A stretch of DNA of 64,000 bases, taken from Labia minor. Lineage: Eukaryota; Arthropoda; Insecta; Dermaptera; Spongiphoridae. Numbering within the stretch: position 1 is the stretch's first letter; the number at the start of each line of letters is the position of its first letter. The notes under the pieces are model-generated. The model saw only the letters and a list, made by a program, of their open reading frames with translations. It was not told where the DNA came from and ran no database searches. This document shows, in pieces, positions 47,540-59,462 of the stretch. The stretch lies in contig OY720350.1 of NCBI GenBank assembly GCA_963082975.1, forward strand, positions 24,709,875-24,773,874, read 5' to 3'. Both the position numbers and the translations under genes were made by a program.

Positions 47540-47950
47540 TGATTAAATTTAAATAAGCTGGAGAGTCTCCACTCGACTATCTTGCAATTTGAATTTAAAT
47601 TTATATTATATTTAAATTAAATTTAATTAATTATAAATTAAAATTAATAAATAATATTTATTAAACCAGCGCTTGTTTGGCTCATTGTTGATTGCACCAC
47701 GACACGTGCTGGCGCGTCATTTGCGGTGCTAAAGAATTAATTCCTGTACTTTCAGCAATTCAATAAAGCTGAAATTCTACATATAGCAGTTTTATACAAT
47801 TTTCAATTGTGTGAAAACCTATAGAACATATATCTTTATTTTTACGGTCAGTTTAGACGAAAAAAAAATTAATAATAGTAATTAATGACTCTCTTCCGGT
47901 TGAGCTACATTTCTCAGAGGTTGATACAAAACTGGCGAGATAGTAAAAAT
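47540..47950 (-). mobile_element. Family B element, copy 6
   Basis: Begins with the reversed 3' end (GAGAGTCTCCACTCGACTAT) and ends CTGGCGAGATAGTAAAAATA. It lies directly beside copy 5 in the same orientation. The 27 bp outside its 3' end (ATTGAATGATTAAATTTAAA and on) also flank copy 1 at 19.9 kb, so the repeated unit extends past the palindrome. Confidence 0.7.
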
Positions 47951-47954
47951 AGAA

Positions 47955-49440
47955 CAGATTATTTATTTGAATAGAAGCATACTTGTGAGAAATTTTTTTT
48001 AATTATTTATTGTTATAATACATTTTGATGAATACAACTATATAATAATAATTAGACAATAAATATAATTAAAATATTAAGTACTATTTTCAATCCATGT
48101 ATAAGTAAACTCAATTATCTATGTAACTATCCACTCCAAAATCTTTATATACTAAATATTTAATCTATATGTATATAGTTCTCCGTTTATATGAGCATAA
48201 ATTACGATTATCTGAAAATGACTTCTTGTATACCATAATATGACTATGGGATAATTTATTTAATAGGTTGCAAATTGGAACACATAAATTATGGATTATC
48301 ATGAATTGACTACATTATGAAAAAGATAATAATAATAATAATAATAACCATATATTTATACGTACATTAAATTAGAAATAAAATTATATATATATTTTTG
48401 AAAATTTGATTTAGAAATAATAATTTTTTTAAAATATTTTTTTATTTATCAGACTTTTTATATGAATTTTAAATTCAAAATAGAGATGTATTTTATTATA
48501 ATGTTGAAAGAGATTTAAAATTAGTTAAAGAATATTTGAGTATAAAATTAAGGAATCTTTGATACAAGTAAAATAGTATTAATAGAAAAGCTAATGAAAA
48601 TTAATTACTATTACTATTAGAAAAAAAAAAATTTCAATAAAATGCAATGAGCTGTTTTTTATAATTATTTGATATGCAACTATGATAAGTATTTTATATC
48701 ACTTATATATATATTCATATATGACAATAGAATCAATTGTATATCAATGGATTCAAAGAAGATGTTATATTATTATAATCCTGCACGTAAGAGGAGGGTG
48801 AAGTAAATTTATCAACTCTTTATTGCAGTGATTCTAAACCTTTTTTGGACTTTACATTTGTAAAATTTGGCGGCACACAAAAGTGTCGCGGTACAGTGGT
48901 TGAGAATCTATTGGGATAAACAAAAGATAAAGATAAGATTATATTAATTAAAATTGATTAATAATTTTATCAAACTCTTCCAACAAATTCATTGTGTTAT
49001 TCAATTTTTATAATTTCTTTTTATAATAATTATAATATGTTTAATTCATATAAAAATGTAATTAGTATAGTCAAGTTGGGTTGATATATTTTTATAAATT
49101 ATTTATTTTAAATAATAAATTTATATATTTAAATAATAACAAATAATCTATTTTATAAAAATAAAAGAAAGAACATTTCGCTTTGAGTAAATTAGAATGA
49201 ATTGAATTGTTGAATTTTGACACAATTCTGACAGAAATTAATTTTAATTTTTTTATCTATTTATTTTTATCACTTTTTTCTTAATTGAATTTTGATCAAG
49301 ATTAAGTTTTATATTTGAATTTGAATTAATTTTTAGAAGTTTTTTTTAATAGAAAATATTTATAATATAAAGTAATTGTATAAAATTATATATATATATA
49401 TATATGTTTTTGTGATGAAAAATCAAATCAAATAGGAAAT
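47955..49440. other. AT-rich sequence with a possible hAT MITE remnant
   Basis: (AAT)n at 48327-48346. At 48826-48910, CAGTGATTCTAAACC and the opposed GGTTGAGAATC resemble hAT ends around GGCGGCACACAAAAGTGTCG, but the right end is damaged. Remainder featureless. Confidence 0.4.
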
Positions 49441-49449
49441 CCAGTCTTG

Positions 49450-50195
49450 AGAACAGTACAATTTAAAAATTCAATTTTAATACATTTTTGCTCAGTAAAA
49501 AATTCCAAATGACCAGTATTTTATTGTTTTTTGCACGGTAAAACATTTTAAATTGCTCAGAAAAATAAATAAAATTGTTCAGTATTTAATGCATAGTATA
49601 AATTTCACTGATTGCACAGTAAAAATCACTGAGTATAAACCACTGAATGCACAGTAAATTTTCTGTATTTTAATATTGATGAATTCCTCTATTGTATTTA
49701 AATATTTAAATATATTAATTTAATTTTGATTTTAATTTACATTTTTTAAAAAAATTATTTAAATATATAAAATAAATAAATTTATTTCTGGTATTAAATC
49801 ACTCAATAAAATATAATGAATTTGTTATTATTTACTTTTTTATGTAGATTTATAATAAAATTTAATTTTTTGAAATATTGATACAAAAAATATTTAGGCT
49901 CACAAAAATTTTCACTGGTTTTAAAATAAAAAATGTGAAATAAGGATAGCATTTTTACCAGGATGTACAAGGCAATATGTAATGTAAGTATTGGTTTGTT
50001 GCAAAAGTGCTTCGGAAATTAAAAACTCCTGATGCCTGCATTTTGTTTTTTTACTAAGCGTTTAGTTTCTTTACTGAGCATTTGGATTTTTTACTGAGTA
50101 TTTATTTTTATACTGTTCAATTTTTTTCTACTGAGCATTTGAATAATATACTGGGAATGTGTACTGTGTGTATTATTATAATACTGAGCAATTAA
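49450..50195. repeat. Facing arrays of a roughly 20-bp repeat around a 390-bp core
   Basis: The left array (49453-49658) has about nine matches to GCTCAGTA-like cores (49490, 49511, 49534, 49555, 49576, 49591, 49614, 49629, 49648). The right array (50051-50190) has eight cores of the inverse TACTGAGC (50051, 50071, 50091, 50110, 50129, 50148, 50162, 50182), spaced mostly 19-20 bp. Both share an AAATTCCAAATG-like spacer. Foldback-type transposons with repeat-filled arms look like this. No target duplication or transposase was found. Confidence 0.65.
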
Positions 50196-50199
50196 TTGG

Positions 50200-50680
50200 T
50201 ACCCTTTAAAAATTATAGAATATAGAATAAATAATTTTTTTTTATTTATTACATTTTTTTAAATATATTAATTTAATATTAAAAAATTAAAATAATAATT
50301 ATTCATTTAATTTAAATGTTGAGACATTAATGTTATAGGGGTGATCGATTTGTGAAGTTGATTTTTTCTATAGTTCAACTTGACATTATCTCTGAATTTT
50401 AATTCAAACTTATTGGAGTTGAAAGGATATATTACCAATTGGTAGGACATGATTCCCCTTCTATTGATGAAATGTAAAAAATGAGGGCAGGGTCGATAAA
50501 ATTTGAATGCTATCACCTTTACTATGATTCTAATCAAGCAAATCATTCAGAATTTTATATTTCTATTTTAAATGAAAAAAACGGTTAAGGGCTATAAATA
50601 TTATTATTTTTTAAATTTAATGAAATAATATATTTTCTTGAAAGTTTAGTGAGAGTAAGCATTTTGAAATTTAGATTCAT
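50200..50680. other. AT-rich sequence; 79-codon frame not supported
   Basis: A minus-strand frame at 50307-50546 is open but has no recognisable motif or codon signal. The remainder is AT-rich. Confidence 0.4.
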
Positions 50681-50684
50681 TTTC

Positions 50685-51060
50685 GGTATGTAGAGATATT
50701 TACATATCTCCACAAACCTTGTTAACAGAAAAAAGTATTTTTAGCATGATATCTGATGACCGTTTGTCTGTCCATTGTGTGTCCATATGTGTGTATAGCA
50801 TGAATTCCTCAACTTTTGGTGTATATACGGAAGTGGTAGTTTACAAAGTATTACTTTTTACATTCATTGTCCAAAAATATTTCAATTAAAATATAAAGTA
50901 ATTATTATTGAGTAATTAAACTAAAAATAAAAAACAAGATAATATAATTTAGTCATTTTAATTCAAGTTTTAAAAATATGTTTATTTTGTACTTTTAAAT
51001 TAATTTATTTCAAATTGTTGGGAGGTTCTGTGCCTGGCAACAGCTCATTTTTTCACATAT
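50685..51060 (-). repeat. Family A element, diverged, reverse orientation
   Basis: Reverse landmarks in order: GGAGAT-like hairpin (GAGATATTTACATATCTCC), AACAGAAAAAAGTATTTTTA, GCATGATATCTGATGACCG with a decayed GTCTGTCC tract, CAACTTTTGGTGTATAT, GGAAGTGGTAG, then GGTTCTGTGCCTGG. Like 6240-6478 it has the GTGCCTGG variant end, so both belong to a second subfamily. Confidence 0.55.
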
Positions 51061-51064
51061 CTCC

Positions 51065-52448
51065 ACGTTTCAACAGATGCTTTTTCCAAAAGTGAACAAA
51101 ATTCCGGTCAAACGGGAAAACCAGTAACTAAATTTTTTTATTAAAGCTTCTATTGGGTTTTTAGTACCTGGCAACATTTTCACTAATAAATATTCATAAA
51201 TAAATAAATACAAATCAAGTAAATTAGCCATATTTTTTAAAATATCCAAAATACAAAAAAAAAAAAAATAATTTAAAACAATTTATAGACAATGAAATAA
51301 AATACAAATTTAATGAAAAAATAAATTTATTTATCTTATACACTAAATTTAATAATTTATGTTATATATAAAATCAAATGACAATTGTATACTAGGTATT
51401 TAATTTTGTTTTCTTTTTTACATCATTAATCCTCCATTTTTTTTAAATATATATTTCTGTCAAGTCGATGTCATATACGCTTATACTAACATGCAATAAT
51501 ACATTATAATAAATTAATTTTTTTTCTTATTTTATATATATATATATATATGTATATATACTATAATATATATGTAATCACATAAACACATGAATTTTTT
51601 TAAACAGAATGTTGTTCATCATGTTCCTGCCAAAGACTCCACCCATATTGATTACTCTTAAATGAAGTCTCACATGGTTGAAAGCCTGGTAAACATTTTA
51701 CACCTCTACAAACACCCAAACTATTGATTTAATTAACTAGAGCTTTACATTTTTTTTTATTTAATTAACTAATGTGATTTTTTATTTTATTATTTATTAA
51801 TAGCCATTATATATTACATGAAGAATAAAAAAAATGGATTATATTAGAAAAAAATAAATAAATTATATTGAAATAGTTTTTACAAATTTTTTTCTATCTT
51901 AAATTAAAAGTTTTAATTAATTAAAATCAAATATTCTATAAATATTTTTAAGTTGATAATTTATTAGACGTTACATGTAATAATAATTAGTTCTATATAA
52001 ATTATCAAAATAAAAATGAAATGATAAAAAATGTTGAAAGTTTTTTTATTTTTTTATTTTTGATAGATAATTTAAAACTTCTGTGTTGTTCATACATACT
52101 TAATCATAAGGACTAGATTGCAGAAAATAAAAATATTAAAAATAAAAAACTAAAAAGTTAGGGTGACAGTTTTGAACGGGATAGTAATGTTTTTTTATAT
52201 TTTGCTACCGTACCGTCGTATTAATAAAAATGTCAATTATGTCCTCTTTTTAACAAGATATAGTAAAATCTAATATTGTGTTATGGTTCGTGAGGAATTT
52301 TATGATAAGTTTTTGAAAGATCGAAAATTACTGCATAAGACTACCTCATCTGGGAAATATTCATGGTACATTCGGAGCGAAATATTGGTTCTGTCATTTT
52401 AGTATTAGTATGTTTATATATTAATTTTTATTTTTATTATTCTACTTT

Positions 52449-52489
<41 letters not shown>

Positions 52490-53105
52490 GTTGAAGTGTT
52501 GAGAATTTATTAATATGGCATCTTTAATTTTGTTTTAAATTGTAATTACTCATTTATTAATTAAATTTTATAGGTAAAAATAGTTTAAAGATTATATAAC
52601 TAATTATTTTATAACCAATTAATAAAACAGAAATGTAAAAAATTAAAAAAATAAAAAAATAATTTAAACAAATTTTATAAAGAAATTAGAAAAAAAAGAA
52701 AAATGATTTAAAATAAATAAATAAATATATTAAAATATTTACTTTTCATTATGTTTTAATAAATTTTGTAATTAAATAATTTATTAGAAAATAAATACTA
52801 AATTTAAAAAAAGAATATTTGAATTTGTTTGAATTTTCATATAAATAATTATTCCAATGGAAATTAATGATAAGGAAGATAAAATGAGATGCAGGGAATA
52901 ATTGGTTAGAAAGGGTCAAGAAAATCGATTGGTAGAAAAAATGATGAGTTAGATAGACAATATAATGGAGGAGGTAAGATAAATTATATAAGTACTTATT
53001 TTATAAACAATTAATAAATGAAAATTTAAAAATTAAAAAAAAATCTCTTGAAATAAAATGAATTCTCGCGTTCTTTAAAAGTAAAGATATATAAATACAT
53101 ATATT
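51065..53105. other. AT-rich sequence without recognised gene
   Basis: TA microsatellites at 51534-51550 and 52457-52485. Less AT-rich patches at 51610-51720 and 52160-52400 have no supported feature. Confidence 0.45.
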
Positions 53106-53110
53106 TAAAT

Positions 53111-53461
53111 AAGTTGACCTGTGGCCAGGTCCGAACCGACCGACGGTTTGAAGTAAATTAATTTCCAGCTACAGAAACAATTTCAAATAATTTAAATGTA
53201 TCTATTAATGCAATAAAAACAGATATGGATATAACATAAATAGTTTTAATTTTATTTTATTTATAATATATAAGTAGTAGCTGGCTGTCATGAAGGGCTG
53301 GGTGACGTCATATAATTTAAAATTAAGAAAAAACTAATGAAGATAATTTTTCCCGAGGATAAAACCAATACAAAATGCATGATTCGTGGAGATATCTAAA
53401 AATCTCCACATGTGAAATTTGGTGTGAAAATAACCCTTCCCTTCCTATCGTCGTTCGGTAA
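53111..53461 (+). mobile_element. Family A Helentron-like element, copy 4, internally deleted
   Basis: Both ends are present (AAGTTGACCTGTGGCCAGG and CGTCGTTCGGTAA, one mismatch) but the GGAC microsatellite and the middle are missing. Confidence 0.75.
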
Positions 53462-53464
53462 AAA

Positions 53465-54180
53465 TTGAATAATATTGGGTTTATTCACGGATGATATTAT
53501 TATTTATGTAAACCGAGACATTTTTATCTCCCGGAGAATTTTTGTGGGGACACTGGGACAGAATACACATAAGCATAAGCAAAATGATCGTATGGGATTT
53601 GTAAGTCAGCTAAAGAATAAGAATATTTGATTTATCAAAATTAAAAAAAAATTTTAGGTGATCTAATTTTATTTATTTATTTAAAATAAGTTGTACCACA
53701 TGTTTATAATTAACAAAAATTATACATTAAGTTAATTTTTTAAATAAGCTTAACTATATTTTATTTCTTTCCAAATATGATTTATCAGTACAATAATAAG
53801 AAAAAAATTTGATAATTTATTAATATTAAATTATTATTGAGTATAGATATATTCGATTACAATATATTTATATTCATATGAAATAATTTCTATAATAAAA
53901 AAAAAATAAAATATTTTTATATTTGGTAAGTTAAAAAGAAATAATAATGAAAAAGAGTTATATTTTTACAATATATATGATTTTTTTTTGTGATGTTTGC
54001 ATTTTAATTTTAAATTGAGAAATTATAATAATAATTAATTCTACCTATATAGTAAAATATTTAAAATATATCAAAGTTTAAATTATGAAATTGTATATTT
54101 CAAAATGAAAATAAAAGAAAATAATCGCGATATTCAATTATTTTTTTATTATTAATTAAATTAAAAAAAAAACAATTGAA
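53465..54180. other. AT-rich sequence without recognised gene
   Basis: Nothing recognised. Confidence 0.5.
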
Positions 54181-54184
54181 TATT

Positions 54185-54700
54185 TAATAGGGCCTCCTCC
54201 TTCCCCATAAATTAGCCCTTCCAAGCCTCGCCTTCCAAAATTTAGAAAAAGTAATAATAAAGAAAGTTTGCCTTAAAAAAAAGATTTAAAAAAAATAAGG
54301 CGTTTAGTCTGTAGCCTCTTTGAATCAGCTGAGAGTGCCTTTGATTTTTTGGATTTCGAAATGAAACCGCGACATTCGGGGCAACCTGAAATAAAACCTA
54401 CCTAGTAAGGGAGTGCATAGCCTCCATCAATATGGATGGAAGGCCCATGCTAATCGAAAAAACCCTGCGCTCAAAAGGTAACCAACAATTTGTTCCTGTT
54501 CAGGCTAATCCCATTTCGGAACTGTGCTGAATTACCTTCCCGAATTCCCGTTCATCCAATCCACCTCAAATACACTCTCAGTAATACAAAATGGTACAAT
54601 TCAGACCTGGAGTGCAATTCATGCAATCCATCCCTTAAATAATAGCATGGCATTTGTTTTATCCACCCACATTTTATTTATTTATTAATTCTTATCTAAT
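54185..54700. other. Less AT-rich unclassified block, possibly repeat-derived
   Basis: Composition changes sharply (GGCAACCTGAAATAAAACC, AGTGCATAGCCTCCATC). No frame over 60 codons, no TIRs and no partner in the window. It looks like the noncoding part of a retroelement, but I cannot classify it. Confidence 0.35.
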
Positions 54701-55260
54701 CTATGAATTAGTAGGATGAGAACATGCATGGATGTAGGAGGCAACCACCTGAAAATTCCTAACAACTATATATATATATATATATATCAAAAAATAGTCA
54801 CCCTCCCAGTATAACGCATCGAAACCTACTAATTCTTAAAATACATTTGTCTCTTCTGCCTCCTTTATCAATGCTTCTTCTTGAAAGATGTACTCTGAAA
54901 TTCCCTAAATTCTGTCATATAATTTAATATATTTCTCCTAATGAATATTATCAAAAGCAAAAAATCATTGTAATTTAACTTGTAACTTTCTATATTATAT
55001 TAAACTTTACTTTAAATATTATATTTACATTTTCTATTTTAAAGTGCGCCATGCTAAATAAATAACGATTATTACTTACATTTGGAGAGCTGTATTTCAA
55101 TCATTTCATCGTCATGAAGGATGGAGAAGATAATCAAGAATTCAAATCAACATTCAGTAGCAGGAATAAAGATTGAAACATGAAATAGAAGAAGAAAAAT
55201 AACTTATTAGTTTATAATCAATAAATTTAAATTGAATTAAAAATAAAATTAATAATAAAT
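54701..55260. other. AT-rich sequence
   Basis: A TA run at 54768-54787. On the minus strand GTAAGT at 55074-55079 is a good donor, but no exon with an acceptor could be fitted to it. Confidence 0.4.
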
Positions 55261-55266
55261 ACTGAC

Positions 55267-55352
55267 CTCGGAGTTAATAAAGGGTTGATATTTCTCGCAG
55301 ATTAAACTCGAAGAACAGCCCGTTGACTTGAATGGCTGTCCATCACTCTCGC
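55267..55352 (-). CDS. Candidate internal exon, minus strand
   Basis: On the minus strand a T-rich tract ends CTTTATCGAG (possible acceptor), then 86 nt, then GTCAGT (donor). One frame is open: ESDGQPFKSTGCSSSLICEK, then YQPFINSE. The other two hit stops. It is less AT-rich than its flanks. It could be an upstream exon of the membrane-protein gene 32 kb away on the same strand, or a separate gene. Two Cys residues suit an extracellular segment. No family match. Confidence 0.35.
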
Positions 55353-55528
55353 CTCGATAAAGAAAAAAATAATTAAGATTAGATATTTATATTATTTACA
55401 GGAAATAAAAAAATAAGATATAAATAAATAAATAATATTAAAAGGATTAAAAAAGTGTATAGATTTTTAAAAATATTATCTTATTTGTGTAATATTAAAA
55501 TACTAAAATTATTTTACATCCTATATAG

Positions 55529-55722
55529 CAGTGCTCCGCAACCGGTGTGACGCGGCACAATGGTTTGCCTTAAAGGAGATACATGAATATAAGAAATTTA
55601 TATTTTTTTGATTTATAATTATATTATATGCGGATTTCTAAGTTTCATTTGATCGCGGCGGCACACCTGTATCTCCTTTAAGGCAAACCAGTGTGCCGCG
55701 TCACACCGGTTGCGGAGCACTG
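55529..55722. mobile_element. hAT-type MITE, 194 bp, 8-bp target duplication
   Basis: Ends CAGTGCTCCGCAACCGGTGT and its inverse; TIRs extend about 55 bp with few mismatches. The target duplication CTATATAG flanks both sides (55521-55528 and 55723-55730), the hAT signature. Positions 55583-55630 in the middle match 56014-56061 at 47 of 48 bases. Confidence 0.93.
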
Positions 55723-56013
55723 CTATATAGAACCATGATTATAATAAGTTAGTTATAATACGCATTTAATAGACATATAATAAAAATATTTTAGAAAACA
55801 TCAGAAAACTAATTATGATTATATTATTAATTTCACGAAGATTTGATTATGTTTAATTGATATTTAAGTAATAGAAATATTATTCATTTTTCAAAAGTGT
55901 TATAATAATATGAAATTGACAAAACAATATTGTTATGAGATTTGAAAGGAACGGTGTGAGCGATAATGAGATTAGAAAGAATATATAGAATATTTAAAAT
56001 TATATATTCCTAT

Positions 56014-56061
56014 ATGAATATAAGAAATTTATATTTTTTTGATCTATAATTATATTATATG
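56014..56061. repeat. Source or copy of the hAT MITE filler
   Basis: 48 bp beginning ATGAATATAAGAAATTTATA, identical to 55583-55630 except for one C/T difference, in the same orientation. Confidence 0.8.
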
Positions 56062-56459
56062 AATTTTGAAAATAATCAGCACATCTTCCTATTTTATAAA
56101 TAAATAAGTTTTGATAGGATTAATATATATATTGAAATTTAAAAAGTATTTCAATAAATATATTTAAAGAAAAATAAAATTTTGTATATGATTTTTTAAT
56201 TTTTAATAATTTTAATTTAACTTTTAATAAAATTTAAATAATGAGATCTGATAGAATATTTAAGATTAATTATTTTCAAAGATTTGAATGAAAAATTTAT
56301 AAATTGATTTGGGTATATGAATAAAAAATTATAAAAATGCACTTTATAAAATTTAATTTTTATTGAAATATTATTTTTTTTAAAGTTCACTAATCTTCCT
56401 TTTAATTAATAAAAATAAATAATAATATTACAATTAATTCTTGATTAAGGGATGATTAA

Positions 56460-56630
56460 GGGATGATTTCAGTGGAGAGGCCGTTCAAGGTTCTACACTC
56501 AGCAGGGAAGGGGAACTAAATGCGTTCGAGTCAGCCGGCATGCAAGAGGAGGTCAGTCCAGGCGGCGGAGGGGCATGGAGAGGGGCGAGCGGGGAGTGCA
56601 GAGGTGAGCGCTCTACTGCAAATTATTTCA
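56460..56630 (+). other. GC-rich island; possible first exon
   Basis: An isolated GC-rich block (GGCGGCGGAGGGGCATGG) within AT-rich DNA. On the plus strand GCAGAG is followed by GTGAGC, a good donor, and ATGCAAGAGGAGGTCAGTCC opens a short frame (MQEEVSPGGGGAWRGASGEC). No promoter motif or next exon is identified. It could equally be a repeat fragment. Confidence 0.3.
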
Positions 56631-56751
56631 AATAAAATACATATTAAAATAAAATAAAATAAACAAATATTAATTTTTAAAATTAGTGGTGTTTTAGAAT
56701 ATATCTTAAATCGAATCAATAAGTTTAATTCTATTAATTCTATTAATTCTA

Positions 56752-58385
56752 TTGGTGCAAATCAGGAAACCGGAAGTGGTCATATTAGCGATCGACGATA
56801 GGAAGGGAAGGGTTATTTTTACACCAAATTTGACATGAGGAGATTTTTTACATATCACCACGAATCATGCACTTTGTATTGGTTTTATTCTCGAGAAAAA
56901 TCATCTTTATTACTTTTTTCTTAATTTAAAATTATAAGACGTCATCCAGCCATTCATGACGTCACAACCTGGTTTTACATATACATTTTAAATAAAATAA
57001 AATTAAAAATATTTATGTTATATGCCTATCTGTTTTTTATTGCATTAATAGATAGTACCGGGACCCCGAGCCTCGGCTCGGTACTTAAGATAAAAAAAAT
57101 AATTCATTATTATTGGGTTTGGCTGGTAATATTAATACTTGGGACACCGAGCTGAAATACAATTCTTTAATTATTTATTACAATTAATAAATGTTGCATC
57201 AATGCATCAATCTGAATAAAATGAATGGAACTTGGTGTCCTCAATAATACATAAATATGTATTATTAGGTATGTTTTTAAGTGAATGAATATTTTTTTTT
57301 ATTGGAAGAATGATAAATATATATCGTAATTTATAATTATAAAATATTATTAAAATATATATTTTTAATTTTATTTCGAAATTAAATTAAAAATTTTAAA
57401 ATATTTTAAATATAAAAAAATATTAATACAATATCCTTTAAAAAAAGGCGGGAGTAAAATTTCAAAATGGATGCCATTTTTGACGTCACCCATATATAAT
57501 TTTTAATTAAGAAATAAATAATGAAGCTGTATGTTTCAAGAGATATGATCAATAAAACTTAATTTTTCTTTATAAATACTATATCTAGTGTGAATTTGAA
57601 AAAAATCGGTAGAGCGGTTTTTGAGAACCAATGGCTATAGATAGATATATACAATTTTAGCTAGCATAATAAGATAAGATACCGGGACCCCGAGCCTCGG
57701 CTCGGTACTTAAGTTAAAAAAAATGATTCATTATTATTGGGTTTGGCTGGTAATATTAATACCTGGGATACCGAGCTGTCGCTCGAAAAAATGTTTAGAC
57801 ATTATTATAGACATTTTCATTCTGTAAATTAAATAATTTTATTTCATTTAAATAAATATCTATTTTTAAATAATTGTTTTCTCTACATTATTTATCTAAT
57901 TCTGACAATATATTAAGATCACACCGGGACCCCGAGCCTCGGCTAGGTAATTAAGTTAAAAAAAAATAATTCATTATTATATTGGGTTTGGCTGGTAATA
58001 TTAATACTTGGGACACCGAGCTGATATACAATTCTTTAATTATTTATTACAATTATTAAATGTTGCATCATTGCATCAATCTGATTAAAATGTATTATTA
58101 GGTATGTTTCTAAGTGCATGAATATTTTTTTTTATTGGAAGAATGATAAATATATATCGTAATTTATAATTATAAAATATTATTAAAATATATATTTTTA
58201 ATTTTATTTCGAAATTAAATAAACAATTTTAAAATATTTTTCTTTTAAAAAAAGGCGGGAGTCAAATTTCAATATGAATGTCATATAAAAAAAATATTAA
58301 TACAATATCCTTTAAAAAAAGAAGGGAGTAAAATTCCAAATTATATGTTTTTAGTTTTTGTTTTTGTTTTTTTTGAGGGAGATTA

Positions 58386-58443
<58 letters not shown>

Positions 58444-59027
58444 AAAAATAAATATTTTTAATTTTATTTCGAAATTTATTTTATTTTAAAATATTTTAAA
58501 TATAAAAAAAATATTAATACAATATCCTTTAAAAAAAGGCGGGAGTAAAATTCCAAATTATATGTTTTTTTGTTTTTGTTTTTGTTTTTTTTGAGAGAGA
58601 TTAATAAATATATATATATATTTTATTAAAAATAAATATTTTTAATTTTATTTCGAAATTTATTTTATTTTAAAATTTTTTAAATATAAAAAAAATATTA
58701 ATACAATATCCTTTAAAAAAAGGCGGGAGTAAAATTCCAAATGACGTCACAGCCATATATAATTTTTAATTAAGAAATTAATAATGAAGCTGTATGTTTC
58801 AAGAGATATGATCAATAAAACTTAATTTTTCTTTATAAATACTATTTCTAGTGTGAATTTGAAAAAAATCGTTAGAGCGGTTTTTGAGAACCAATGGCTA
58901 TAGATAGATACAATTTTAGCTAGCATAATAAGATAAGATATTAAAATTATTTGAAATTGTTTCTGTAGCTGGAAATTAATTTATTTCAAACCGTCGGTCG
59001 GTTCGGACCTAGCCACAGGTCAACTTA
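56752..59027 (-). mobile_element. Family A element, copy 6, split by a family C array
   Basis: The reverse family A sequence runs 56752-57055 and resumes at 58937-59027, ending GGTCGGTTCGGACCTAGCCA then CAGGTCAACTT. The break falls within ATTAATAGATA/TATTAAAATT. Joining the two sides gives the sequence of the uninterrupted copies with no target duplication. Confidence 0.8.
57056..58936 (+). mobile_element. Head-to-tail array of family C Helitron-like elements
   Basis: Three starts (ACCGGGACCCCGAGCCTCGG at about 57058, 57680 and 57926) alternate with the CTAGCATAATAAGATAAGAT end (57659-57678 and 58918-58937). At 57678/57680 an end abuts the next start directly. Each start has a CCGAG...CTCGG hairpin, followed about 95 bp later by CGAGCTGTCGCTCG or a shorter form. 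The third unit carries internal duplications of a CCTTTAAAAAAAGGCGGGAG block and a long (TA)n at 58389-58439. Confidence 0.75.
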
Positions 59028-59029
59028 AT

Positions 59030-59460
59030 TTCAATTAAGAAAATTCATAATTATATTATTTAGATTTAATTTAAAAATAAATGTGGAAAAAGTTATTTTT
59101 AATTGTTTTCTCAATGAAAATTTAGTAGGGATTTAATTTATTAATTTGAATGATTTATCATTGTTTTTAATTTTAATTAAATTTTAATACAATTAAAATG
59201 AATACTTATAGAAACTATTTAGGCAATTTATTCCAATTTATTATGATATAAAATCATATAATAATTTTCTTAATATATTTTTATTTTTAAACAAATTAGT
59301 TTAAAACCTCATTTAGTTCTAACAATATATATATATATATATATATATGTTTTTGAACTTGAAAAATATCCTCATATATATTTATATTTATAGCATACTA
59401 TATAGTTTTTTATATAATAATCTCTTAAAAACAATTTTCATTTTTTAAATTGATATTCAT
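59030..59460. other. AT-rich sequence with TA microsatellite
   Basis: (TA)n at 59326-59348; nothing else recognised. Confidence 0.5.
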
Positions 59461-59462
59461 TT

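Noticed and set aside
48826-48915. Complete hAT MITE
   Set aside because: CAGTGATTC and GGTTGAGAATC ends are suggestive, but the right end is damaged and no 8-bp duplication could be confirmed.
49450-50195. CRISPR array
   Set aside because: Eukaryotic context, degenerate repeats of about 20 bp without spacers, arrays facing each other, no cas genes.
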